From assembly GCF_900115435.1 (NCBI RefSeq), contig NZ_FOWK01000004.1:62001-126000 (forward strand): a stretch of DNA of 64,000 bases, in the 5' to 3' direction. Origin of the DNA: Prevotella sp. tf2-5. GTDB taxonomy: Bacteria > Bacteroidota > Bacteroidia > Bacteroidales > Bacteroidaceae. Each line of letters begins with the position of its first letter. Position 1 is the stretch's first letter. The notes beneath the pieces were generated by a model, which made no database searches, was not told the DNA's origin, and was given only the letters and a program-made list of their open reading frames with translations. Made by a program: the position numbers and the translations under genes. Below, piece by piece: positions 43,400-52,502 of this stretch.

Positions 43400-44387
43400 C
43401 AGGGGCACCTACCAATGCCGTCACACTATTGACGGGTAAGGCACCCTCAAAGCCTGGCATACGGGCTATGAGGTTACAGAGGAGTGCCAAGGCGGCACCA
43501 GCCAACAAAGTTCCGGGCATCAGGATACGATGGTCGCTGCTGCGGAAGATAGCACGACAGAGGTGTGGTACGGCAAGACCTATGAACATGATGGGTCCGC
43601 AATAGGCTGTGACGATGGCAACCAACACACCAGAGCAGAGGATGACCAGCATACGGGCACGACGGATGTTCAATCCTAAGTTACGGGCATAGCCGTCACC
43701 TAACAACAGCAGGTTCATCGTCTTTACCAACAACATACTCATCGGCAACAGGATTGCCATCAGGACGACAAAGAGTACCATCTGGTTGCCAGAGACACGG
43801 GAGAAAGAACCTAAGCCCCATACCACATACGCCTTGATATCCTCCTCAGCAGAGAAGAACTTCAACACACCGATGACTGCCGTAGCAAGGTAACCGATCA
43901 TCACACCAATAATCAACAGCGTGACATTACCCTTTACCTTCTGGGACACATAGAGGATGAGAGCCATAACAGCAAGGGAACCAACAATGGCTGCCACCGA
44001 CATCGCCACATCACCGATATATCCCAGCCGACTCAGAGCGACACCACCTAAAGAGCCAGACATCAACACGACACAGGCGACACCCAGGGAAGCACCATTG
44101 GAGATACCCAACACAGAAGGACCTGCCAACGGGTTGCGGAAAACGGTCTGCATCTGTAAACCACTCACAGCGAGTCCCGCTCCAGCCACCATTGCCGTCA
44201 ATGCCTGTGGCACACGAGAGCTCCAGATGATGTTACGATGGATCTCCGACACCTCCTGACTGCCCATCAGGGTAGCCACCACGTCTGAAACAGGTATCTT
44301 GACAGTACCCAATAACAGGTTGAGCACAAACAACAAGAGGATACTCAACAACAGCAGGACGATATTGGAGAAGACACGGTTTCTCAT
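43353..44387 (-). CDS. FecCD/BtuC-type ABC permease
   Basis: A 344-residue inner membrane protein with about ten TM segments and the family motifs RVPQALTAMVAGAGLAVSGL, NPLAGPSVLGISNGASLG, VVWGLGSFSRVSG, LLGDGYARNLGLNIRRAR and PIMFIGLAVPHLCRAIF. It transports cobalamin, haem or siderophores with a binding protein. It overlaps the upstream binding-protein gene by 4 bases. The ATPase that should power it is not in this window; the 3' end meets the convergent cbiJ-cbiD gene. Confidence 0.9.
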   Translation of the reverse strand: MRNRVFSNIVLLLLSILLLFVLNLLLGTVKIPVSDVVATLMGSQEVSEIHRNIIWSSRVPQALTAMVAGAGLAVSGLQMQTVFRNPLAGPSVLGISNGASLGVACVVLMSGSLGGVALSRLGYIGDVAMSVAAIVGSLAVMALILYVSQKVKGNVTLLIIGVMIGYLATAVIGVLKFFSAEEDIKAYVVWGLGSFSRVSGNQMVLFVVLMAILLPMSMLLVKTMNLLLLGDGYARNLGLNIRRARMLVILCSGVLVAIVTAYCGPIMFIGLAVPHLCRAIFRSSDHRILMPGTLLAGAALALLCNLIARMPGFEGALPVNSVTALVGAPVIASVLFRRRQSIEE

Positions 44388-45532
44388 TTCAGCAACTGGT
44401 AATATTTCGGTTTATAGTCCTTCTCCACCAATTCCGGATGGAAGATAGCGAGGAGGTCTTTCAACACCACATCAGGCTCTACCGGTGTCGACTCGTAATA
44501 AGCGGTCTGTTTCATATTACAGTAGATGACCTTCTTCTCCTTGAAAGCCTTGAAGAGTTCGTTACGAGGTTCGGAAGCCTTCAGAGCCTCATACGAGAAC
44601 GTATCAGGGAAACTGTTCAGGATACGCCAATAATCAGCATTCGCTGCCATAGCATACATCTGTTCAAACTCGATATTCGAGCCTCCCGTGTCCTCATTCT
44701 TAATGACATAGTCGGCACCAGCATCATGAAACAGACGGGCAAGGAAATTCTTTCCACCCACAGCATACCAGTTGCCACCATGCATCTCCCCACTGAAGAC
44801 GGTAGGAAGTTCTTTAAACTTAGAACTGTCAACCTTCGATTTCAAGTCATGATACCGTTTCTCTATACCTGCAAAGAGTTCGTTAGCCTCTTTCTCCTTT
44901 CCGATAAACAGTCCGACGAACTTCACCCATTCCGCTTGTCCTAACGGATCCAGTTCCTTATATCCCAGATGGGGAATCAACGTGATACCCGTCTCTTTGA
45001 TCGCATCATAACCGCCACGCTTGAAGGGAGAGATAAAGATGACCTCCGGGTTAGCGGCAAGAATCAACTCCGGATCGAAGTTTCCCTCCATACCGATCTT
45101 CACGATACTTCCATCCTTCACCCGTTTCTTGATATCTTTGTTAAACAGGTTCTTGGTTCCTGTGATACCCTTCACCACCTCATGGGCATCCAGTGCCGTG
45201 AAGTTCGAGAGTTGCAACATCGTCATCACGATGGTGCGCTCCACAGGGACCTCCACCTTCGTATATCCCTCAGGAATGTCAGCATCACCACCCTTCTCCA
45301 CCAGGGCGAAATGATAACTGACCGGCATCTTGTCCTCATCCTTCTGCGGATCCTCGACATCCACCAGTCGGATGCCATTCTCCAAATATTTCACGGAGAA
45401 GCCTTTGGCATACTGTGGCTGTATCAGTGCCAGAGAATCATTCTGGATATCTTCTCCAACCATCCCCACCCCTCTCTTGCTGCCACACGCCATCAACAGC
45501 AAGACCGTCATGATCATTAATATATTTTTCAT
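44384..45532 (-). CDS. BtuF-like ABC substrate-binding lipoprotein
   Basis: I start at MKNILMIMTVLLLMAC (lipobox LMAC, Cys16). The 382-residue protein is a class III binding protein: ERTIVMTMLQLSNFTALDA, VKIGMEGNFDPELILAANPE, IPHLGYKELDPLGQAEWVKF, FSGEMHGGNWYAVGGKNF, GADYVIKNEDTGGSNIEFEQ. Proteins of this group bind cobalamin, haem or siderophore complexes. The EMHGGNWYAVGG region is well conserved in Bacteroidota homologues of iron/haem type, so either corrinoid or haem is possible. It is 31 bases downstream of the beta-propeller gene. Confidence 0.85.
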   Translation of the reverse strand: MKNILMIMTVLLLMACGSKRGVGMVGEDIQNDSLALIQPQYAKGFSVKYLENGIRLVDVEDPQKDEDKMPVSYHFALVEKGGDADIPEGYTKVEVPVERTIVMTMLQLSNFTALDAHEVVKGITGTKNLFNKDIKKRVKDGSIVKIGMEGNFDPELILAANPEVIFISPFKRGGYDAIKETGITLIPHLGYKELDPLGQAEWVKFVGLFIGKEKEANELFAGIEKRYHDLKSKVDSSKFKELPTVFSGEMHGGNWYAVGGKNFLARLFHDAGADYVIKNEDTGGSNIEFEQMYAMAANADYWRILNSFPDTFSYEALKASEPRNELFKAFKEKKVIYCNMKQTAYYESTPVEPDVVLKDLLAIFHPELVEKDYKPKYYQLLK

Positions 45533-45563
45533 AGGAAGTAATTGAGTATTCATTATTAACAGT

Positions 45564-47075
45564 TTACTTCTTAGGAGTCAGTGTCCGTACATATCTCACA
45601 GGCTCGCCCTCTCTCTTGATGATATCGGCGAAAGACTGCGGCTTAATGGTGACGGGACCTCGCATGAACTCCGGAATATTATAGCATCTCATGAACTGAC
45701 GATGCATATCCGGGTCGGCACTAGGCAACTCAAAGGGTTTGGTACCGTGTCCGTCCTTGTCGATATGTGCGAAGAAAGGACGTGTATAGGTACCGTCGTC
45801 ACGACGACTGCTGAAAACGACCCATTTGCCATTACTCGACCAGGAGTGGTAGCTCTCTGTGTCAGGTGAGTTGATCTCCTTTGCGGCTCTCACATCACCC
45901 GTCTGGAGGTCTAGCAACCACAGATCAGCGTCATGATGCCAGATATGGAAAACACCATACTCCGCAAGGGCGAACATCAGATAGCGACCATCGGGTGAGA
46001 CACGCGGCAGGGTGGCACTCTTGTTGAGACTGTCGGCAGCGAAGACAAGCTCACGGGGACCGAAGGTCATCGTCTCCGGATCGAAACGCTTCCGATAGAT
46101 ATTATACTTGATCTCCTGCGAACGGTTGATGATCTCATCAATCTCAGACAAGGTAGAGTCTTTCCACTCAAAGTGGGCACTGCAATAGTAGAGGGTCTTT
46201 CCGTCGGGAGCCCATGCGGGGAACACCTCCAGCTCGGTGGTGTCATTCTCCAGATTCGTCACCTCCCCTTTGTCTATGTCATAGGCTATCAGGTCACTCT
46301 GTGAGTCATATACCTCTATCTTGTTATGATGTACGGTATGGAAACTCTGGGCGGTCATGTTCGTGGAATAGACGATCAGTTTCAGCCAAGGATGCCACGC
46401 AGGATAGACACCCGCCGTTAGAATGGAGTCGTTACTCATGTTCACCTTCTTGACCTGTCCATCATAAGCGATGACTGTACCGCCGAGGTTCTGACGGGCA
46501 TGAAACTGCATGCGCTCCGGGTTATATTGTTGGTAGTGATGACAGTTAATGCACTGTCCTCCTTTTTCAAGACTGCAGAGCATATTGTCATAGATGACAC
46601 TCTCGTCATAGTTCTCCAGACAACGCTGACTGATGGTCAGCGACTCGTAATTGACAAATGACGGATAGATCAAACGATAACTCAGGTAACTGTCTATGCT
46701 GTCTGGTGACACAAAGATACTGAACGGTTTGTAGTGTGTCCACTGGTCACCCTTACGGGTATAGACATCCACCTTGATGGCACCACCCCTCGCCTTCTCC
46801 GTCAGCATACGCCAGTCAGCCATCTCCGGTTGTACCTTGTCAGCGAAGACGAGTTCCTCATCGCCTGCGGCATAACGGGCTATCATCTCATCTGCCTCCC
46901 CGTCAAACTCGAAGGTAAGCGGTGCGATATTGATGGGAACAGTCACGTTGGTATAGTCGGGATAGATGTTCGGCAGTTCCCTGGAGTCGGTATATACCTC
47001 TGGTACGGAAGGACTCGCGCAGCCCATCATCATCAGACAACATCCGATATATGCTAATTCTCTTAATCTCTCCAT
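45564..47075 (-). CDS. Beta-propeller lipoprotein with one CxxCH haem site
   Basis: A 503-residue lipoprotein, lipobox MMMGC (Cys19). Residues 175-179 are CINCH, the signature for covalent c-type haem attachment, in GGQCINCHHYQQYNPERM. From about 220 on, TolB/PD40-type blades repeat (VYPAWHPWLKLIVYS, VFPAWAPDGKTLYYC, LPRVSPDGRYLMFAL, SYHSWSSNGKWVVFSS). Such cytochrome/propeller proteins sit in the periplasm. Its place between a DUF6057 membrane protein and a BtuF/BtuC pair suggests a shared role in handling tetrapyrroles or metals, but no direct function is known to me. Confidence 0.8.
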   Translation of the reverse strand: MERLRELAYIGCCLMMMGCASPSVPEVYTDSRELPNIYPDYTNVTVPINIAPLTFEFDGEADEMIARYAAGDEELVFADKVQPEMADWRMLTEKARGGAIKVDVYTRKGDQWTHYKPFSIFVSPDSIDSYLSYRLIYPSFVNYESLTISQRCLENYDESVIYDNMLCSLEKGGQCINCHHYQQYNPERMQFHARQNLGGTVIAYDGQVKKVNMSNDSILTAGVYPAWHPWLKLIVYSTNMTAQSFHTVHHNKIEVYDSQSDLIAYDIDKGEVTNLENDTTELEVFPAWAPDGKTLYYCSAHFEWKDSTLSEIDEIINRSQEIKYNIYRKRFDPETMTFGPRELVFAADSLNKSATLPRVSPDGRYLMFALAEYGVFHIWHHDADLWLLDLQTGDVRAAKEINSPDTESYHSWSSNGKWVVFSSRRDDGTYTRPFFAHIDKDGHGTKPFELPSADPDMHRQFMRCYNIPEFMRGPVTIKPQSFADIIKREGEPVRYVRTLTPKK

Positions 47076-47092
47076 TCTCTGTCTTTCTTTAT

Positions 47093-48925
47093 TTAATACT
47101 CCGGCAACTGTTTCATGGCATAATAGTCATAATAATAGGTGTCTCCGAAGAGGGGGTATAATCCTTGACGGACCACCTCCATATCCTCATTATAATAATT
47201 AGGTGCCACAGACATAAAACGCCGGAAAGATTCCTTGACACTGGTATCAAAGGGCATCGCCTCCACCTCCGGTCTGCGTTCCTTACGACCATAGAGGTAG
47301 GCGGCTTCCTGATAATAGCGGGGAATAGGACCTCGCGGATGTCTTAGGGCATATTCCTTGAAATGATACCAGAACTGGTTGATGTTCTTGGTCCACAAGG
47401 TGGCAAGCAGACACTGTTCCTGAAAGACGGGGTCAGTAGTATCCGTACTGTTCGCCAGCTCTGTCATGATAAACCGTTCAGTATTTCCCTGATCACCACC
47501 CAGTGAGTTCTTGTAATGAAGCATGTGGGTTATCGGCTCACGCTCCGCATCCTGGGCTATCAGTTCGGGATGATCTAAAAGTGTCTCAGCCTTCTCTGCC
47601 CAGTCACGATAGAAAAGTGTCTTTCTCAGAGCACCAATATACTTACGGGCAAGGGGCTTGTCACCATTCAACAGGGCACAGCTTGCCATCAACCGATAGT
47701 CTTCCACGCCGAAACCGAACAAGACACCAATTTCCATACACAGACGGTTGCAGTAGTTCAGCATCCCATATTGGTAATAGACCTGCGGACCGACCACCAG
47801 CATCAGACGCATCATAAAGGGGGCAGCATACATCTTAGAGCCATTCTTATAAAGGAACATGTCATCCCCTTGTCTACCGATACGGGAGAGGGCGATATTC
47901 CGCATCATCACGATGGAGCGTGTCGGCTCATCCTCCTGGGCAGCAGCCTCTTCCAGTACTCCCGTCCAGTCACATCGGGCGATATGGTGCTGCATGGTAA
48001 GCTCATGATGGAAATTCTCGTCCTTCATCCAGAAATGGTAGACACAACCTACCATCAGGATGGTTAGCGCAGCCTGACAAGCAAGATAATAGGACTTCTT
48101 CATGGGTCTCACCTCTTGACGGTCAACATGGTACCTCACAATCAGGATGACGAAGAAGAGCGCCAATAAATAATAAGGTATGTAATAGGCTGGATACTCC
48201 TCCGTAGTGATGAAGACGGGTAGTTCTGCCCATAGGATATTCACTAGGTTCGTCTGGTAGTAGACAAAGCGGTAACAGAACAGGGGAACGGCAGCAACAC
48301 CTGCGACAGCAGCCACACTACATGCTATAGCGTTCATGCGATGCGCTGACAACCGCCAAGACCAGAGTGCCATCAACAAGGCGGCAACCAGTCCATAGAT
48401 ACCGAAAAGCGGATAGCCAATGATGGTGGTGAGGAGGATACAGACAGCACGCAGACAGTATTGGTCCGGAATCCTCCGGAACACCCACAGGAGCGCTACC
48501 ACAATCGTCGTCCCGATGGTCGTCACAAAAAAATGTCCCTTTAGTTTCAGGACATAAATCCAGTAGCCCATATCCATGTTACTGATCAACAGGATCACGA
48601 CGGGTATGAGCAACAAGACGGTCCATCGGTCTGAAATGCGGAAAGTCCTTTTCGTCAGACTCATCAGCAAGTACCACCAGGCACAGAGCAGTGACACTCC
48701 CAACCACGGATAATAGAGGAACTGTGTGAAGAACCTGCCTATCCAAGTCAGCAGACCACCTGGTACCACCAACTGCTCTCTCAAGAAAAATGTCGTGCAG
48801 AAAAAGAGATTCTTCTCCTGCACCTTCCAAAGTTGGTCACTCTCGAAAAGCAGCAAAGCACCGGCAATCACCAATAATGCTACTATCCTGATGACTATCG
48901 TAAGATGTTTTTGAACCCATTTCAT
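47093..48925 (-). CDS. DUF6057-type membrane protein
   Basis: A 610-residue protein. About nine or ten TM segments fill residues ~10-310 (IRIVALLVIAGALLLF, WTVLLLIPVVILLIS, FVTTIGTTIVVALLWVF), followed by a ~300-residue soluble C-terminal part that looks like helical repeats (CALLNGDKPLARKYIGALRK, EQCLLATLWTKNINQFWYHF). This layout matches the DUF6057 family of Bacteroidota as I recall it. It is the first gene of a four-gene minus-strand operon leading to the BtuF/BtuC-like transporter. Confidence 0.7.
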   Translation of the reverse strand: MKWVQKHLTIVIRIVALLVIAGALLLFESDQLWKVQEKNLFFCTTFFLREQLVVPGGLLTWIGRFFTQFLYYPWLGVSLLCAWWYLLMSLTKRTFRISDRWTVLLLIPVVILLISNMDMGYWIYVLKLKGHFFVTTIGTTIVVALLWVFRRIPDQYCLRAVCILLTTIIGYPLFGIYGLVAALLMALWSWRLSAHRMNAIACSVAAVAGVAAVPLFCYRFVYYQTNLVNILWAELPVFITTEEYPAYYIPYYLLALFFVILIVRYHVDRQEVRPMKKSYYLACQAALTILMVGCVYHFWMKDENFHHELTMQHHIARCDWTGVLEEAAAQEDEPTRSIVMMRNIALSRIGRQGDDMFLYKNGSKMYAAPFMMRLMLVVGPQVYYQYGMLNYCNRLCMEIGVLFGFGVEDYRLMASCALLNGDKPLARKYIGALRKTLFYRDWAEKAETLLDHPELIAQDAEREPITHMLHYKNSLGGDQGNTERFIMTELANSTDTTDPVFQEQCLLATLWTKNINQFWYHFKEYALRHPRGPIPRYYQEAAYLYGRKERRPEVEAMPFDTSVKESFRRFMSVAPNYYNEDMEVVRQGLYPLFGDTYYYDYYAMKQLPEY

Positions 48926-48948
48926 ACTGTTCGTACAGAAATTTGATG

Positions 48949-48956
48949 CAAAGGTA
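48949..48956 (-). promoter_or_regulatory. -7 element of the DUF6057/BtuFC operon
   Basis: TACCTTTG on the minus strand, 23 bases before the ATG. No clear -33 box. No riboswitch is seen upstream. Confidence 0.5.
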
Positions 48957-49057
48957 GCGATTCTTTCGCATAAAAGCTAATTTCTTGGAAGTTTTATGAT
49001 GATTTCTTGCCGGTATCGGCAATAATTAGTTTCCTCCCCACGTAATTTTTAAAACCC

Positions 49058-49134
49058 TTGTCACCGTTTCCGCCTTGCAAAACTGTTTGGGAATCAGGTG
49101 GTTGCGGGTAACAACGAGGTGGCAACGGTGACAA
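49058..49134. repeat. Inverted repeat TTGTCACCGTT / AACGGTGACAA
   Basis: The arms at 49058-49074 and 49118-49134 pair over about 15 of 17 positions. It is the first of three symmetric elements in the 611-base gap 48926-49536, which holds no gene. Confidence 0.6.
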
Positions 49135-49160
49135 CGATTGGTGGTTTTGCTCCTATAATG

Positions 49161-49251
49161 TATCTCCTATGAAAGTAAATTCAGTGTGTTTACTCGGTAA
49201 ATTCAGTGAATTTACTCACCAAATTCAGTGAATTTACTGAGATAGGAGATA
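49161..49251. repeat. Three tandem 22-bp palindromes inside an outer stem
   Basis: Units at 49175-49196, 49197-49218 and 49219-49240 carry GTAAATTCA-G-TGAATTTAC or a close variant. The flanks TATCTCCTAT (49161-49170) and GATAGGAGATA (49241-49251) are complementary, so the whole array is symmetric. Confidence 0.8.
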
Positions 49252-49285
49252 TCGGAATAAAAAGCACCTTGTAGGGGTGTTTTAC

Positions 49286-49377
49286 GAAGGCGGCACTTCC
49301 TGCCCTTGAAGGTGCCGCTTCCTCGGGTCGAAGGCGGCACCTTCAAGGGTCGAAGGCGGCACCTTCAAGGATCGAAG
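49286..49377. repeat. 22-bp GC-rich tandem and inverted repeats
   Basis: TCGAAGGCGGCACCTTCAAG occurs at 49328 and 49350 in 22-bp units. The same words appear inverted at 49303-49322 (CCCTTGAAGGTGCCGCTTCC) and partly at 49286-49300. The unit length equals that of the AT-rich array just upstream. Confidence 0.8.
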
Positions 49378-49457
49378 TTTAGAGAGAGGAAACGGGCAAT
49401 TAAGCATTTTTAAGAAAAATAATGAGTGTCAGGAGAACAACGTATTGTATTTTTTTG

Positions 49458-49465
49458 TAATTTTG
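49458..49465 (+). promoter_or_regulatory. -7 element of the primary sigma factor gene
   Basis: TAATTTTG, 71 bases before the ATG at 49537. The -33 position does not match TTTG. Confidence 0.55.
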
Positions 49466-49536
49466 CAGCGTTTTACGGTATTAATTAGTACACGCGCTTG
49501 ATTCTCAAGCAGTTAAGGAAAAAGAGAAAAGTTTAA

Positions 49537-50409
49537 ATGAGACAATTAAAGATTCAGAAAAGTATTACGAATCGCTCTAGTGAGGCACTGGATAAGTATC
49601 TGGTGGAAATTGGTCGTGCACCCCTGATCAGTATTGATGAGGAAATCGAGCTGGCTCAGAAGATTCGCAAAGGCGGTCCCGAGGGTGAGCGTGCCAAAGA
49701 CAAGCTGGTGACAGCCAATCTCCGATTCGTAGTATCAGTTGCTAAGCAGTATCAGCATCAGGGATTGACGCTGACTGACTTGATTGATGAGGGTAACATC
49801 GGTTTGATCAAAGCCGCACAGAAGTTTGACGAGACACGTGGTTTTAAGTTTATTTCCTACGCTGTATGGTGGATTCGTCAGAGCATTCTCCAGGCTATTG
49901 CAGAGCAGAGCCGTATCGTACGACTTCCATTGAACCAGGTTGGAAGTCTGAACAAGATTAATCACGAGATTAACAAGTTTGAGCAAGAGAACCAGCGTCA
50001 CCCCTCTGTCTCTGAGTTGAGTGAGGTGACGAATATTGATGAGGAGAAGATCGGACAGAGTCTGATGGCAGATGGTCATCATGTGTCAATAGACGCACCT
50101 TTCCAAGAGGGTGAGGACAACTGTATGCTCGACGTGATGGCAAGTGGGGACGATTCCCGTACAGACCGTCAGGTTGACCATGAGTCTATGGCACAAGAGC
50201 TGAATACCGTCCTTCAGAAAGTATTGAAAGACCGTGAGATCACCATCATCCGCGAATGCTTCGGTATTGGCTGTCATGAGAAAGGACTTGAGGAGATCGG
50301 TGACCGTCTGGGACTGACCCGTGAGCGTGTTCGTCAGATTCGTGAGAAGAGTATCGCAAAACTCCGTGAATCTGGAAATGCACGTATTTTAATGAAATAT
50401 TTAGGATAA
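49537..50409 (+). CDS. rpoD: Primary RNA polymerase sigma factor (RpoD/SigA)
   Basis: A 290-residue protein of the short sigma-70 type standard in Bacteroidota, lacking region 1.1. Region 1.2 is DKYLVEIGRAPLISIDEEIE; region 2 is LVTANLRFVVSVAKQY..LIDEGNIGLIKAAQKFD and FISYAVWWIRQSILQAIAEQ; region 3 is PLNQVGSLNKINHEI; region 4 ends LEEIGDRLGLTRERVRQIRE. It recognises the TTTG/TAnnTTTG promoters marked in this window. It is followed closely by the DUF5686 gene, which has its own promoter. Confidence 0.95.
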   Translation: MRQLKIQKSITNRSSEALDKYLVEIGRAPLISIDEEIELAQKIRKGGPEGERAKDKLVTANLRFVVSVAKQYQHQGLTLTDLIDEGNIGLIKAAQKFDETRGFKFISYAVWWIRQSILQAIAEQSRIVRLPLNQVGSLNKINHEINKFEQENQRHPSVSELSEVTNIDEEKIGQSLMADGHHVSIDAPFQEGEDNCMLDVMASGDDSRTDRQVDHESMAQELNTVLQKVLKDREITIIRECFGIGCHEKGLEEIGDRLGLTRERVRQIREKSIAKLRESGNARILMKYLG

Positions 50410-50413
50410 AATC

Positions 50414-50444
50414 TTTGCGCTTTCAAAATTATTTCGTAATTTTG
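50414..50444 (+). promoter_or_regulatory. Promoter of the DUF5686/addAB genes
   Basis: TTTG (50414-50417), 19 bases, TAATTTTG (50437-50444). The expected start of transcription is near 50450, at or just after the GTG at 50449. Confidence 0.65.
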
Positions 50445-50448
50445 GAGT

Positions 50449-52500
50449 GTGAATAGAAAGATATACCTTCTAACGATGATGGCAGGCATGTTGATATTCA
50501 TGCCTGCCATTTGTTTTGCCAAAGTGCGGAATGACTCCACCATCCTTGAGAAGATGTGGAGTTACAGGCGTAATTATGCCCATTACACTAGTAGTGGGGG
50601 TACAAACACATATATGCGATACACGCTGAATACCGAGCGTCGTAATTTCACGATGTTCCTGGTACCGACATTATATTCCTTCGCCAAAGGAGAACGCCTG
50701 TATATCTCCGAGATCTATGGTAAGATGGAGTCAAATGGAGCTCATTCTTTTAATACCAAGCCGCAGGTCATCAGTAGTACGATACCCCATGAGAGACAGA
50801 TCAGTACGGTTTTCACTGACTTCCTGACACCGAACATCTATGACATGACCATCTACGAGGAGAAAATCCTGTCACCGTTTTATCGCAAAAACCGCAGGTA
50901 TTATCGGTATGAGATCAATAATTCGGACGCGAACCTGGTACATGTCGCCTTCCGACCCAAGTTAAAGAACACCCAGCTGGTGAAAGGATATGCCTTAGTG
51001 AACGCCAATACGGGACGTGTCGTATATACCATGTATGACGGTGAGTTTGACATGTTGAAATTCCATGTCGATGCCGTTTACAACAATGACGGGCAAAACA
51101 CCGTCATCCCCCAGAGGTGTGTCTCAGACTTGAATTTCAAATTCGCCGGAAACCGTATCTCTTCCCATTTCCTGGCAACCTACAACACCCCCACAACACT
51201 GCCCGACTCCTTGAATGAAGTCAATGACCGTCAGATGATGGACTCTTTGCGAACCTTCCAGTTGAATGACGAGGAGAAGAGCATCTACCAGAAATATGAT
51301 GAGGATCGGGAGCGAGACCTTGAAGAAGCAAAGAAAGCCAAGGAGCAAGAAGACTCCCTTCATCCCAAGAAACGAAGTGTCGGTGATGTGCTATGGAATA
51401 TCGGAGACCACCTGGTAACCAGTTCTCATGCGGATGCTATGGGAGCGGATTTCAGTCTCTCACCCATCATCAATCCGCAGTATATCAGCTATAGTCGCAG
51501 CCGGGGCTTGTCCTATAAGATCCAAGTGGGTGCCAGGTATAACTGGAACAAGAAACGCTATCTCACCATTCAGCCACAGATTGGCTATAACTTCAAGATC
51601 AAGCAGTTCTTCCATTATACTCCCATCCGTATGACGTATAACCCCAAGCGTAACGGATATGCTGAGATCATCGTCGCTAACGGTAACCGTATCTCCAACA
51701 ACAGTGTCAAGCTGGCTATCGAGAACCTGAACCCGGGAGTGGAGAATGACGAAGAGTTCAAGAATAAGGATCTGGAGTATTTCACAGATAACTACATCCA
51801 AGCCGTCAATAACGTGGCAGCCTTCGACTGGTTGGAGATCAAGGCTGGTATAGTGTACCACATCCGCAGGGCAGACAATGAGTCTGGAATGATCGAATAT
51901 GACCAGCCTACCGTCTACCGAAGCTTTGCGCCCTTGTTGACCCTTCATGTGTCACCTTGGAGAAAAGGTCCCTATTTCACGTTGAATTACGAGTGTGGTA
52001 TTAAAGGTGTCTTCGCCTCCACACTTAGTTATGAGCGTTATGAGTTTGACGCCAGTCATCAGTTCAAACTAGACCCTTTGCGCCGGATCAACTTAAAAAG
52101 CGGATTCGGTATGTACACCAATAACAAGACCACCTACTTCCTCGACTATGCTAATTTCCGTGACGAGAACCTTCCTGGTGGCTGGGAGGACGATTGGACC
52201 GGTAACTTCCAGTTGGTGAACAGCGAATGGTATAACACCTCAAAATATTATTTCAGGTTCAATACCTCCTATGAGTCTCCCCTACTCGTCTTCTCCTTCC
52301 TTCCTATCATCGGCAAATTCATCGAGCGGGAAACCATCTATTTAAGTTTCCTCTCCATCCAACATACGCGACCTTATGCGGAAATAGGCTATGGTATCAC
52401 GAACCGCTTCGTCTCTATCGGTGCCTTTGCCAGTTTCCTTAATGCCAGTTTCAAGGATTTCGGACTCAAATTCACCTTTGAGCTGTTTAGAAAGTGGTAG
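50449..52500 (+). CDS. DUF5686-type outer membrane protein
   Basis: The 683-residue frame opens with GTG at 50449 (NRKIYLLTMMAGMLIFMPAICFA, a good signal peptide). An ATG at 50476 is the alternative and would give a short signal without basic residues. The promoter predicts an RNA starting at about the GTG, so the start is in doubt. The mature protein has an N-terminal domain (FTMFLVPTLYSFAKGERLY, TIYEEKILSPFY), an acidic coiled stretch near 285 and a C-terminal barrel (about 320-683) ending FTFELFRKW. This matches the DUF5686 family as I recall it; role unknown. addA begins 2 bases after its stop. Confidence 0.75.
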   Translation: MNRKIYLLTMMAGMLIFMPAICFAKVRNDSTILEKMWSYRRNYAHYTSSGGTNTYMRYTLNTERRNFTMFLVPTLYSFAKGERLYISEIYGKMESNGAHSFNTKPQVISSTIPHERQISTVFTDFLTPNIYDMTIYEEKILSPFYRKNRRYYRYEINNSDANLVHVAFRPKLKNTQLVKGYALVNANTGRVVYTMYDGEFDMLKFHVDAVYNNDGQNTVIPQRCVSDLNFKFAGNRISSHFLATYNTPTTLPDSLNEVNDRQMMDSLRTFQLNDEEKSIYQKYDEDRERDLEEAKKAKEQEDSLHPKKRSVGDVLWNIGDHLVTSSHADAMGADFSLSPIINPQYISYSRSRGLSYKIQVGARYNWNKKRYLTIQPQIGYNFKIKQFFHYTPIRMTYNPKRNGYAEIIVANGNRISNNSVKLAIENLNPGVENDEEFKNKDLEYFTDNYIQAVNNVAAFDWLEIKAGIVYHIRRADNESGMIEYDQPTVYRSFAPLLTLHVSPWRKGPYFTLNYECGIKGVFASTLSYERYEFDASHQFKLDPLRRINLKSGFGMYTNNKTTYFLDYANFRDENLPGGWEDDWTGNFQLVNSEWYNTSKYYFRFNTSYESPLLVFSFLPIIGKFIERETIYLSFLSIQHTRPYAEIGYGITNRFVSIGAFASFLNASFKDFGLKFTFELFRKW

Positions 52501-52502
52501 AC

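Noticed and set aside
49161..49251. CRISPR-like array
   Set aside because: Units are contiguous palindromes without spacers, there are only three, and no cas genes are in the window.
48926..49536. tRNA or small RNA gene upstream of rpoD
   Set aside because: I looked for a cloverleaf and a TTC-type T-loop and saw none; only symmetric repeats are present.
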